This document shows, one piece after another, positions 1 through 10,153 of a DNA stretch of 64,000 bases. A program made the translations under genes and the position numbers. The stretch is from Cryptomeria japonica (taxonomy: Eukaryota > Streptophyta > Pinopsida > Cupressales > Cupressaceae). The stretch lies in the NCBI RefSeq assembly GCF_030272615.1, contig NC_081415.1, positions 187,676,270 to 187,740,269 on the forward strand. The letters are read 5' to 3'. Below the pieces are notes generated by a model that was not told where the DNA came from, did no database searches, and saw only the letters and a program-made list of their open reading frames with translations. Every line of letters begins with the position of its first letter. Positions within the stretch are counted from its first letter, which is position 1.

Positions 1-274
1 TTTTTTATGTCTACAATGTTCTCCCTTATATATAAGAGTCATTTTACAACTTGCCAAATCGGCTTACAAAGTTTTTACAATAATAAACAAAATATAATAT
101 ATCAAAAATCCTGTCGGCCTCAGTGCCGGTATACTTCCTTTCTCTGTCGATGTAGAGTGTGATCTGCTAATGCTGGTGTAATGCCTTGTTGGTGCCATAG
201 GATTGTAAGGTTGCCATCAATGACAAAACCTTCAATCACCTTCAATGTCTCATTAGAGTGTGCATATGCCAACA
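1..274 (-). repeat. 3' LTR of E1, truncated by window edge
   Basis: This stretch matches 5785-6057 almost base for base with one 1-bp indel and scattered substitutions. On the minus strand it begins TGTTGGCATATG at 274, directly after the polypurine tract, which identifies it as the 3' LTR. Confidence 0.93.
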
Positions 275-288
275 ATCTCCCCCTTTGG
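275..288 (-). other. Polypurine tract of E1
   Basis: On the minus strand this reads CCAAAGGGGGAGAT immediately before the LTR start, the expected place and composition of the plus-strand primer. The same tract lies before the 3' LTRs of Copia C and, with small changes, E4. Confidence 0.88.
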
Positions 289-697
289 CATTGATGGCAA
301 CACTCATGAGAAAATTCAAAAGTGTATCCAAAACTATAATCCAAAAATGTTACCAAAAATGTGTGTGCTCCCCCTAAGCATATGATCCTTGTGATATTGG
401 ATTTTCTCATACCACTACTCCCCCTTTGGCATCAATGACAAAGGTTATCAAGATGTCAGTAGAGTTTGTAGTTACAACCTTGTACCTGTGTGATCATCAT
501 TTGAAATATATCCACCAAAATTAAGTTTATACTTTCCATAAACTTTTTACTGTCTCTGATAGTTGTCACTATCCTTTGAACTGTACCAGTGAGATGTTGT
601 ATGTGCTCTGCTGGTGTCCTCTATCCCTGTACAAGTGCCTCAGATATCTCTTTCCGCATGAATGCTAGATAGTCCAATTTTGGACTCAGTCTTAACC
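289..697 (-). other. E1 3' untranslated interior
   Basis: About 400 bases between the end of ORF2 and the polypurine tract. I see no open frame with recognisable content. The stretch at 413-440 repeats the wording of the polypurine region (ctccccctttggcatcaatg), so a second, internal polypurine-like copy is present. Confidence 0.6.
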
Positions 698-3600
698 TTA
701 AACTTTTGCCTTATTCTCTATTTTCTCCTTTTCTCTTCCCAACTTAAGTAATTCATCCTCAAAATTTGTTATCAGCTGTTCAAAAACTGATAGTGTATCT
801 GGTGAGTTAACAAAATTATCTACAAGTTTATTTATTTCATCCTATACCTTGCTTATTTTCTTATCGATATCAGCTGTTAGTAGGTTTGTCTTGCATATGT
901 CTTTATACAAAGTCTTGGATTCTTTTAGTAAATTACATAGTTCCAGTAGAAGTGTGTCAAATTCTCTTATACACTTCTTTATCTGATCTTCAAAGAATCT
1001 TTGTTTTTCAATTTCCATTTTATCCTTCAATGCCTCTTCCTTTACTTGCTCAATTGTCACTATGTTTTCATTGATGTATTTTGACAAAATTTCTATTTGA
1101 CTTAAAGAATATTTATTGTCTATGTTACAATTAGGAGCTATCCTCTTCAAAATTGGTATGGTGTCATCTATAGCCTTATAGGCTTGTGAGCTACAATCTA
1201 TTATCCTCTTAATTGAATCTAAGAGTACTTCAGTCACATTAGTTATTTTATAGCCTGTTGATGAGGAACCAACATTTTGAATACCACCGGTGGTAGAAGT
1301 AACCAAGCTTGTTGTGACCTCTGGTAGGTGTATTTGTGTTTGCATTTCATTAAGCAATGGTTTTTGTACTTCTCCTGTTGTCGGTTGCTCTGTTTCCTTG
1401 TGAACCTGCCCCTATTCTGGAGCCTATTGCTCTTCTTGTTTCTCTATTTGTTACTCTATCTCAGTCTAAGTCTGAGTTTCTATCTGTTGCTCTTTGTTAT
1501 CATCTGATGGTTTCTCTTGAGTGTTATCAGTTTGCTAAGCTACCGATGGCTCACTAGCCATTTCAGTCTTACCAGCTGTATCTTTGTCTACCACATTATT
1601 GATCTTTTATGTATCAACATCCACTATATATAAGACTTCAGGATTAGGATTGACATCCTCTACGTCCATACTTTCAACTATCGGTTGATCTTCTGTAGTA
1701 GTTGTTGTTACTGGTGGAGTATTCAAAGGAGGTGAGGTTAAGTTGTCTTTAACTTTGATACTAGGTGGTCCACCAACTTTACCTTTACCCTTGTCCTTGT
1801 CCTTCTGATAAACCTTTATAGGTTTGTGGCTCATGTACTCTTCCTATTTTTCTTTTTCAACTAGGAATATATCCCATGCATTTTTTATTTCTTCAGTCAC
1901 CTCATTAACTCTCCCAACTAGTAATGCAATGTGTCGGTGTGCAGTAGAGAATACTGACCGGTTGGCTTCAACAATTAGATCATCAATTTCTTTAGGTGAG
2001 TTCACTAGGTACACAACAAGTAACTTTTCTATCTTGATTTTCTTGTCGAGTTCTACTACTTCTTGTCTCCTTGCTTCCAATCTCCTAAATAATTCATCTG
2101 GTACTTCATCTACCACTTCCATCAAAAATTACTTATACATGTCCATATGCAATATAACACTATTTTATACTTGTTCTTTTTCATCTGTAGTCAGAGTGTC
2201 ATACAATTTTTCTATATTCTTTATTTTCCCTTCCTCTATAATTTCATTCAATAGTATGTCAAGAGGGGCCATGTCCTGATTTGTCCTCTTCTTCTTCTTA
2301 GGTGTCAGTTTCTTCTTCCGTGCAGTCTTCCTAACCTGAGATCTTACTGCTTGTTGTTTCTGTCTTGTCCTCCTAAGTGAGGGTTTGGTTGCCGGTGAGG
2401 GATCTCTTTTCCTTACAACTCTCTTGAAAGTTTCAGGCATGTCATTCTTTGAAGATGAGCCTACTGGTGATAGGTGAGTTTCAGGTTTTGGAGCTACTAA
2501 CTCATCCTCTGTAATACCGATTTGTTTCATTACATTATCCTTGATTCCCTTTGCTTGTCTAGAACCTCTTCTTACAACTCCTTCAACCTTTTTCACTCTC
2601 TTCTTAGATTGAATTTGCTTTTCTATGGTCTCAGCACTACCAAATACTTCTTCCTTTGGTTCATTTGGCGCTTCCAGAAGTGCTTTAGCATATGTTTCAA
2701 TGATAAGGTCATCTGTCTCATAACCCATTTCTGTTACCCAAATTGTTCTAGGGATGACTGCTTTCATCCAGATCTCATCCTTTTTTATTACAAAGCATAT
2801 GTTATCCTTATACTTGTCAACAATTTTCTGTGACAATCTGATTCTCTTCTTCATTTTGGCCTTTAATGCTTGAAAGTGTTCATGGATATTCTTTTCCTTA
2901 TCTTCTCCCATATTGTTGAATAGTTTTGTTAGCTGTTTACCTACCAGTATATCAAATCCAAGTTCTTTGTAGCCTATACTAGGAACCTGTTTGGTTATAT
3001 GTAGCATCAAACATACTAGCAGGTTTCCAAACCTAACAGTTCCTTTCTTATCCTTCTTAATCTTGCCTAGGTTGTCAATTAACTCATCCTTCAACCACTC
3101 ACATATATCAATCTTTACATTATCTGTGATTATCTCATAAGCACTCTTAATGCATAAACTTGAAACTGAATTGAGTCTATTTGCATGAGTTGCCTTATAC
3201 CCTAATATCATGCTGATAAACCTTACATTGGTGTCAGTTACATCATTGACTCTTAAGGACCTTTTATCAGATGTAGCACCAGTTAGCTTAGTAACTAGGT
3301 CATTTGAGACCTTCTTGGTTTTGTCTAGCATTTTACCGGTTGAGGGTAACCCTGTCACTGCTTTGACAGCTTCCTTGGTAATTTTATGAATTGCATCTAA
3401 CTAGAAAAATTCACCATGAACCCTGCTTAAGACTATCCTAATCACATCCTTGGGAAATTCAGGAATGCAGAGGATTTCGGTAAATCCTAGGGTTTCAATG
3501 ATTTTATGTTCCGGTTTTACATTTTCGAATTCATCACATATGATAGATTTATACATTGTTTTGATCTCTTCATCTCCTAATTCCTCTATGTTGCAATGGA

Positions 3601-3775
3601 TGTAAATCCTAGGGTCTTCAGCAAAAACAACACCTTTTGGAATTTGAGAAAAAGCACCTACAAAGTCATCTTTCTTTGCTACATCAAGAACTAATTGAAA
3701 CACGGGCCTAGGGCATTTTATAACCTTGACTACAGTAGGGTTTGCTATATATTCAAGTGTAGAGGTGGATGCCAT
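698..3775 (-). pseudogene. E1 ORF2: unknown large protein, decayed
   Basis: A single minus-strand frame of about 1,025 codons runs from an ATG at 3775 to a TAA at 698-700, broken by in-frame stops near 3401, 2165, 1844, 1607, several between 1360 and 1560, and 842. I do not recognise the family. Visible parts in order: an N-terminal block of about 120 residues with an RIVLSRVHGEFF segment; a block with AVTGLPSTGK and a KKDKKGTVRFGNLL segment; a strongly basic stretch at about 2280-2620 (runs of Lys and Arg, a possible nuclear signal); a coiled-coil block; a Pro/Thr/Gln-rich linker holding most stops; a C-terminal helical block. The start is supported by the matching start in E4 at 37558. No membrane segment or polymerase motif is seen. 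Confidence 0.72.
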
Positions 3776-4120
3776 GATGATAAATACCTTTTCCTGCCCT
3801 TGGATGGATTGATTTCTGAAATGCCTTTGCCTCTTTGCTCGAAATGCTTTAGCTCTGCAAATTTCATGCTCTTCGAATGTTTGAAATCATGGTGAAGTGA
3901 AATGGAGCTAAAATCATAAATTTATAAAGTCTATTTTCCATCTACCGTATTTAATGCATGTTGGTTAAGTAGTCACTTAACATTGTCTCTCGGTAATGAA
4001 GTAAATTCCAACTTCTTACCATTTACTGAGGGAATAATAGCATATGTCTCATTTATTGCAAAACCCTCAAGGAAACTTTCTTCAATTAGATGAAGAAATT
4101 CCTGCCGGTGGAGTATTACT
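3776..4120 (-). other. Spacer between gag and ORF2 of E1
   Basis: About 345 bases with in-frame stops on the minus strand (for example TGA near 3889) separate gag from the ORF2 start codon. This suggests ORF2 was translated from its own ATG rather than as a gag fusion. No promoter motif stands out. Confidence 0.5.
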
Positions 4121-5218
4121 CTATTCTGCCAATGGAGTGTTGATTAGTTCTACTAGTGGAAAAATATTATCAACATTATTTATGTCTGACTTTCTAATCC
4201 ATTGTTTTGAGAATTCTTGCTTAACCTCTTCAACTTTTTCTTTTCCTTTCAAGCTAGAACTTTTGTTGTTTGCCGGTGATCCTTTGCTTCTATAGAATTT
4301 TGCAATGTACCCAATCTTGTTACATGCATAACAAGTCACATTGTTTTTCTGAATAGCTTTGCCATAACCTATGCCGGTTTGTGTTCTACATTGATTAGAT
4401 AAGTGTCCAAATCTTCCACAAACATAACATCTCACATTCATTCTGCAATTTTCAGAGTTGTGACCAGCTTTGTTGCATTTTGAACATAGACCGGTGGGTG
4501 TGTTGATGTTCTGTTAATTTCTAGATCTACATTGATTTTCTCTATGCCCATACTTATTACAGTTAAAGCATTTTCCATTGAATTTATAAGTATTAGGTTG
4601 TCTTACCGGTTTGCTGTGATCCTGAGTGTTTGTAGTACCAAAGCTTTCTCCAACTTCAAAGCCAATTCCAGAAGTATCACCTTTAGGTTTTTGATTCTTC
4701 AGCAGGTTACCAAGTTCCTCTGAGCTTTTCTCGAATTTTTCTTTGTGTTGATTTGCAATATCTAGTTCTCTTTGGAACATCTCTTTCTACCTCATCAGTT
4801 CATTTGAGTCATTCTGAGTATGCATCAGATCTATTTTCAACATATCATTCTCATGGCTAAGTCTAGTGTTCTCATTTGTTGCATCACATAGTCTTCTGGT
4901 CAATTCTTCTTCATTCTTTTTCCTATCTTCAATTTCTTTACAAAATCTCATAGTCATGTCCTGCATTTCATTCTTTGTAGTCATGTTCTCCAGTTTCAGC
5001 TTGCTTATCTCATCATTAAGTGATTCCTTTTCATCATTCTCATTTTGCATCTTTTCACATAATTCTCTTCTCTTATTTCTTGCAATGGTAAAATTGTCTT
5101 GAAGTGCTTAAATGATATCCTGAGCTGCCTTTAGATCATCTTCAAGTTTGATGTTTTTCAATTTTTCTGCATCATAGTCCGAGAGAGATGCTTCTAGTTG
5201 CTTCATCAGATTTTCCAT
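4121..5218 (-). pseudogene. gag: E1 gag: coiled coil plus zinc knuckles, with in-frame stops
   Basis: One minus-strand frame from an ATG at 5218, 58 bases after the primer site, carries the capsid/nucleocapsid-type protein. Stops in the same frame at 5108-5110, 4787-4789 and 4514-4516 break it. The first half is charged and heptad-like (coiled coil). The second half has CCHC knuckles: CFNCNKYGHRENQC near 4520-4570, another near 4450-4490, CYVCGRFGHLSNQC near 4390-4435, and a last one at about 4290-4330 in which the final His and Cys are lost. Gag would package the element RNA in cytoplasmic particles. The layout resembles gag of the SIRE group of Copia elements; that assignment is inference. 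Confidence 0.82.
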
Positions 5219-5275
5219 TTCTACCGGTGTCAAGATCCTCCTTAAGCTATTAGGCTTTTGAAAATAGAGGACCAA

Positions 5276-5287
5276 GCTCTGATACCA
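5276..5287 (-). other. Primer binding site of E1 (initiator Met tRNA)
   Basis: The minus strand reads TGGTATCAGAGC, the standard complement of the 3' end of plant initiator Met tRNA, three bases inside the 5' LTR. Confidence 0.93.
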
Positions 5288-5290
5288 ATT

Positions 5291-6057
5291 GTTAGGATTC
5301 CCACAGATACTGAGAGGGGGGGGTGAATCAATATCTAACCGGTGAGTGGAATTTCTCAACTTAAAACATGCAGAACATATTATAACAGTGTACCGGTATG
5401 CAAGAAATAATGCAATAAACAAAAATGAAAGAAACCACATGAAAATCACACCATAACACAATGATTTAATGAGGAAAACCCGATGTGGGAAAAACCTCAG
5501 TGGGATTTGTGACCCACAATATTCACTTACTGGCCAATAAGAGAATATTACTTACAATAGGGGCTTGCACATGCAGGAAGGCCAAGTGCCTAGAGCTCAC
5601 TGCTCAATGGGAAGTCTCATTAACTTACAATGTGGATTATACAAATCCAATGTCTTGTACTACTTTACAATAGCATCTATAATGCCAGATTCAGTACCAG
5701 TTTCTACTTTGCGTTTTACATAAACCCTTTAACCTATATTTCGCATAATAGGTTTGCCTAATAATTTTTCCTTATAAATTCTTTTTTTTTATGTCTACAA
5801 TGATCTCGTTATATATAAGAGTCATTTTACAACTTGCCAAGTTGGCTTACAAAGTTTTTACAATAATAAACAAAATATAATATATCAAAAATCCCGTCGG
5901 CCTCAGTGCCCGTATATTTCCTTTCTCTGCCGGTGTAGAGTGTGATCTGCTGATGCCGGTGTAATGCCTTGCCGGTGCCATAGGATTGTAAGGTTGCCAT
6001 CAATGACAAAACCTTAAATCACCTTCAATGTCTCATTAGAGTTTTCATATGCCAACA
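5291..6057 (-). repeat. 5' LTR of E1 (767 bp)
   Basis: Minus-strand LTR from 6057 (TGTTGGCATATG) to 5291 (CCTAACA). Its last part matches 1-274. The outer third includes an AT-rich stretch with TATATA at about 5811-5816 that could hold the promoter; this is tentative. Confidence 0.92.
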
Positions 6058-6574
6058 TACTTATGTTATAGAGAGTTGAATAGATAACGCTACCTTTCAA
6101 AGATGTCCAAACCCTAACCGATGGAGATGAAGTAGATTGTGATCAAATGGTGAACAACAAAGATTATGACATGTATGCATGTTGATTAATGAATATTTTA
6201 AAAAAAATTTGGCACATAAAGACAACGGTTTTTGTATTGGGAATGGGAAAGTTCATTGCATCTAATGCAAACTGTGTGATAAGCTACATCATTCGATGAA
6301 TAAATAATCAAGGAGCAGTCAAGAATATCTTCAGTGATGTGCATTGATTTCTATGTTATTTTCTATGTAATCCAACAATCATACTTAAACCAACTTGTTT
6401 GTAATCTATATGAGATGTTTAGGTTTGTGATGTGTTACTGACCTGATGATTTTTTAATAAGGTAGATGAGTTGTTTTTTTTCAGTGTTGGACAACTTGTA
6501 GTTGAGAGTGAGAGAGTGGTTCTCAAAGCTAATAATATATCTATAGTATGTATAATGGCAGATAGGATCATGAA
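6058..6574. other. Unassigned flank of E1
   Basis: About 500 bases of AT-rich sequence outside E1. I see no gene, repeat partner or motif that I can support here. Confidence 0.4.
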
Positions 6575-6766
6575 AAGGATCTGAAAAAGCAAGTGTAGTT
6601 ATATTCAAATAGATCAACAAACTCATGTTGTTTTCTAACAATTATGGTAGTTAAATCCCCTAACCGGTTAAGCTCTAACAAGCTTCTTTATTCAAATCCT
6701 CTAACCAGGTGATCCATTAGCTTGGATTCTAAATCCTCCATTGAGGTTACTCCTAACAGGGTATTG
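6575..6766 (+). repeat. Copia LTR fragment in inverted orientation
   Basis: This stretch is the approximate reverse complement of about 7330-7525. It carries the same chain of (C)TTGTTAGAG-type motifs read backward (for example aagctctaacaagctt). It is therefore a piece of a related Copia LTR lying in the opposite orientation to its neighbour. Confidence 0.75.
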
Positions 6767-6812
6767 CTTTTTATAGGGCATTATATGATGGTATGATGAA
6801 ATAATAAGTATC

Positions 6813-8110
6813 TGGTAGAATACTGAGAAGGGGGGGTGAATCAGTATACTGAAAAACTGATATAAAGTTCCCAAACTCAAATTCAATCACACAAAGTAAA
6901 CGTATCATAGGTAAGATCAATATTCACAAGAATACCTGACATCAATCGGTTTGACTGTTAAGACAACTTTAGCAGTAAACAACTTCAATATTTATGAACA
7001 CCAGCAATGCTTAAACATATCTTCAACATATTCATCTCTCAATGCTTCTAGTTATCATGCTTTATCAAGAATTAATCTAATCAACAAATAAGATCACAAC
7101 CACAAAAGAATTCACCACTTGACACAAGTATTTATACGTGGAAAACCCAAATAGGTAAAAACTATGGTGAGATGGGACTCACAAAGATAGCTATCTGAGC
7201 TCTTCTGAAGTTTGCCATGTTAGGAGCCAAGTCTGTTAAAGCTTTACAATAAGTCATGTTAAGAACTAATTCCTATTTAGGAATCACCTGGTTAAGGGAT
7301 TTACAAATATGCCTTGATGAAAAGCACAATACCCTATTAGGAGTAACCTCACTAGAGGCTTTAAGAATCCAAGTTAATGGACCACCTTGTTAGAGGATTT
7401 AATGAGTAACCAAGCTTGTTAGAGCTTACCCGGTTAAGGGATTTCACTTCTGCTATAATTGTTAGTAAACAAAAAGTTTTGTTGATCTATCTGAATAGCA
7501 CTACATTTGCTTGATTAGAACCTTCTAAGCTTCAATCTGCCTTTACTCAAAGTACAGATCCATTCACCGGTTAGGCAACTGCACACACACAGGTTTCTAC
7601 CAATCTTGCCAGCTTTGCTAACTTCTTTTACAAACAACTTCATCAACCTTAAATACAAAAACAACTAGGTCGGTAATGCAACAAAAACCTAATTCTCATT
7701 ATCGAGATTACAAACAAGTTAGTAAATCCTTGACCATTAGAAATCATAACAATCTCTTCACATTCTTCAAGAAAATTCCAACCGCTCCATGATCACCTCT
7801 TCATCGGACTCTGTAACTCATCATGCACTATGCATTAGATGCAATCCACTTTGCTCCTTCCCAAGAAATCAAACAAACATGCCAAATCAATCTATTCTTA
7901 TCCTCATACAATGATCACACATGTCTCCATCATTTCTGCTCACCAGATAATAAACCAACAAACTTGATCGGTTAGGGTTTATCAACAAGTAGGGTTTACT
8001 GGTTACATAACATAGAAATGTTTAATCCTTTAAACCGATTTACTAGTTCAACTCACAAACTTAACATACCAGTTTACAACATCTTCCATAAAGTTTAACA
8101 CACTAGTTAC
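6813..8110 (-). repeat. Copia LTR A, incomplete
   Basis: Begins tggtagaatactgagaagg at 6813, the inner LTR edge form seen at 47905 in E4, and carries the conserved LTR stretch near 7130-7190 (tatacgtggaaaaccc) and the GTTAGAG motif chain at about 7215-7445. No primer site adjoins the left edge and no clean outer end is seen before LTR B begins at 8111, so it is a truncated or interrupted copy. Confidence 0.7.
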
Positions 8111-8445
8111 TGATGGACTTGAAAAGCACTGAAAGGGGAGGGGTGAATCTGTGACACCAAATAAAACACTACTTCAAACATTAACCAGTAGATGAACTTA
8201 ATCAAGCATTTAAACAAAATACATGCTATCCAAAATGATATAACAACATCCACAATAAGTAAAATATCAACCATAACATGTGTTTATATGTAGAAAACCC
8301 AAATAGGTAAAAACCATGGTGAGATGGAACTCACAAGTTAACTATCTGCAGTAATAGATAACTGACCTATTAAGGTCTTACAAAGTGCTCTGCTAGGAGC
8401 GAATCTTGTTAGAGATCCCAAGCTTGATTAGAAGCTTATACGTTG
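8111..8445 (-). repeat. 3' LTR of Copia C, first part (LTR B)
   Basis: Starts tgatggacttgaaaagcactg, the same inner LTR edge as E4. It stops at the target site of E2 and resumes at 26813. The joined LTR is about 1,240 bp and ends beside the polypurine tract of Copia C. Confidence 0.85.
8441..8445. repeat. Target site duplication of E2, left (CGTTG)
   Basis: CGTTG directly precedes the E2 LTR start and is repeated directly after the other LTR at 26808-26812. Confidence 0.95.
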
Positions 8446-9833
8446 TGTAGTCACACAAATCTGTCTAGCTTAATTAAATAAATATTCACTATTTATTTGA
8501 TTAAAAATCCACTAGCCACTAGTTAATTAAATTAATATTTAATTAATTCATCCCCGAACATTCTTCTATTAATTAAATAAATTATTTAATTTATTTTAAT
8601 TAATTCATTAAATCAAATTCCCAATCAATTAAATAAACAAAATCTATTTATTTAATCAAAATCCCCCTATTCCTCTTTTAAATAAATTAAATAAAACATT
8701 TATTTAAATCATTATCCCCCCCACTTGCATTTTCCTACAAATGCAACTTGCACATATTTATTGGAATAAATGAATTTTTATTTTTAATAAAATCCTATTT
8801 TCCCTCACCCACAAAATCCACTTGCATGCCTAAACCCCTTCTAGATTCTTCTAAACCTTTCCTAATTAGCCTAATCCATCCCCTAATTATTGTCACATTC
8901 CTAAGCAAAATGGAGTCACTTCTCAAAGAGTCCAAAGTTTTTGAAAAGCATTTAATGCTTTGTGTGTTCAACAAATTAACCCCCAAAGTCTTCCAAGACC
9001 ACTAATGGCTCTTACATGACCATTTATGGCTCTTACATAACCATTTATGGTTATTTCAAACTTGTCCCCCCAAACATTTATTGTTTTTGACCATATTCAT
9101 CTATTTCACATTTGCACAAGAGTTTATCCATTAGATAAAAGCTTTATTCTTTGAATAAAGAGTTTATTCATTCAACCAACCTTGACTCTAAATCTCAAAG
9201 TCATATCAGGCATTTAATGCTTATTCCCTCTCCTCTCAACCTATCTCACATTGACACTTGTCATCCTGGGATTGGGTTGAAAGCCCTCACATGGATTTGA
9301 AATCATTCAATCCTGACCCTTGTTGAGATTACTCAATCTCAACCATCCATTGCTCCATTTTTCCTATAAATAGAGCCCATTTCTTCATACTCCAGATCCT
9401 GAAAACTTGTATGCATTTATGTTATAGACATTTTTAGAGAGCATTTTAGCATAATTAACTCATATCTTGTTATTTTGGTTGAAATATATCATTTTAGCAT
9501 CAATAGATTAGTATTAGCTTTTCATTTCACATTTAGAGCTATACTACAATCTCAATCCTCCATAAGCATCCATAGTGCAAAAAGCTACTGAGAGCTACAC
9601 TATTTTGGAACTTGGAGAGGAGAGGAACAAGGGAGAAGGAGCTAAGGCCATACTAAGAGGCAGTTGGAGATGCCTCATAATCTTTGTTTCGTTTATTAGA
9701 TACATTAGCATGCTTTTAGTGTCTCTCTTGGTATGCCTTCATAGATTAGTTTTTGATTGACTAACACTAACGGTTTTTGCGTCTTTGGTGTTGTTTATCA
9801 TTTGCTAACCTTGTGCCATTTAGGAGGGCATCA
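8446..9833 (+). repeat. 5' LTR of E2 (1,388 bp)
   Basis: Begins TGTAGTCACACAAATC and ends GGGCATCA. The first 270 bases are made of TTAATTAA/AAATAAAT-type AT repeats, a feature shared with the LTR of E3. The TATA box at 9365-9372 marks the U3/R transition. Open frames inside it recur in the other LTR only because the LTRs are copies. Confidence 0.96.
9365..9372 (+). promoter_or_regulatory. TATA box of the E2 5' LTR
   Basis: TATAAATA in the context ttcctataaatagagccc; transcription would start about 30 bases downstream, near 9400. The equivalent in E3 is the same octamer. Confidence 0.8.
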
Positions 9834-9835
9834 TT

Positions 9836-9853
9836 TGGTGAACCCGACATGAA
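9836..9853 (+). other. Primer binding site of E2
   Basis: TGGTGAACCCGACATGAA begins two bases after the LTR end and starts with the required TGG. I cannot name the tRNA with confidence. E5 has the same site with one change (CGTGAA), which supports its identity. Confidence 0.8.
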
Positions 9854-9919
9854 TCAACCACCAAAAAAATCTCATTTTTTTTAACTAACATGTTTTATTG
9901 TTGAAAGTGTCACACAGGT

Positions 9920-10153
9920 TGCGCTTTAGCGCTATTGAACACATTCTGGCACTATTGACACTTTTTCTTTTAGCGCTATTGCTCTTACAATAGCGCTATT
10001 GTAAAAGTTTCAGCGCTTTTGTCACTATTCTAGCGCTTATGTTCTTCTTCTAGCGCTACTGAAGATCTTTTAGCGCTTTTGACTCTTTGTCAGTTTTGTT
10101 ATTTTAGCGCTTCTGTGTGAAATAGCGCTTCTGTTAAAACGTAGTATAGTGCT
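9920..10153 (+). repeat. Left AGCGCT palindrome array of E2
   Basis: The hexamer palindrome AGCGCT, usually as tAGCGCTattg, starts at 9928, 9972, 9992, 10012, 10032, 10052, 10072, 10106 and 10124, with degenerate forms at 9920 (TGCGCT), 9948 (GGCACT) and 10148 (AGTGCT). Six consecutive copies are exactly 20 nt apart; the intervening bases are not conserved. The array begins 87 bases after the LTR, in the leader of the genomic RNA. A matching array in reverse orientation lies at 24546-24832. Confidence 0.95.

Larger units (their letters stand above)
1..6057 (-). mobile_element. Element E1: pol-less Copia-type LTR retrotransposon with gag and unknown ORF2
   Basis: Two direct repeats (1-274, cut by the window edge, and 5291-6057) flank an interior of about 5 kb. 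On the minus strand the order is 5' LTR, initiator-Met primer site, coiled-coil and zinc-knuckle gag, a large second ORF, polypurine tract, 3' LTR. No protease, integrase, reverse transcriptase or RNase H motif is visible. LTRs begin TGTTGG and end AACA. The outer end of the 3' LTR lies outside the window, so the target duplication cannot be checked; the base after the 5' LTR is 6058. The structure is that of a non-autonomous element with coding capacity. Confidence 0.88.

Noticed and set aside
698-3775. Calling ORF2 an envelope gene
   Set aside because: Position fits, but I see no signal peptide, membrane segment or fusion-type region, so the family is left unassigned.
8748-9005. Open frame of 85 codons in the E2 LTR, repeated at 25722-25979; also 9575-9760 and 26549-26734
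   Set aside because: They recur only because the LTRs are copies. They span U3 and R/U5 and show no protein-like conservation beyond DNA identity.
9920-10153. Evenly spaced repeats resembling a CRISPR array
   Set aside because: Repeat is only 6 bases with 14-base intervals, lies within a plant retrotransposon leader and has no cas genes; a second array sits at the other end of the same element.
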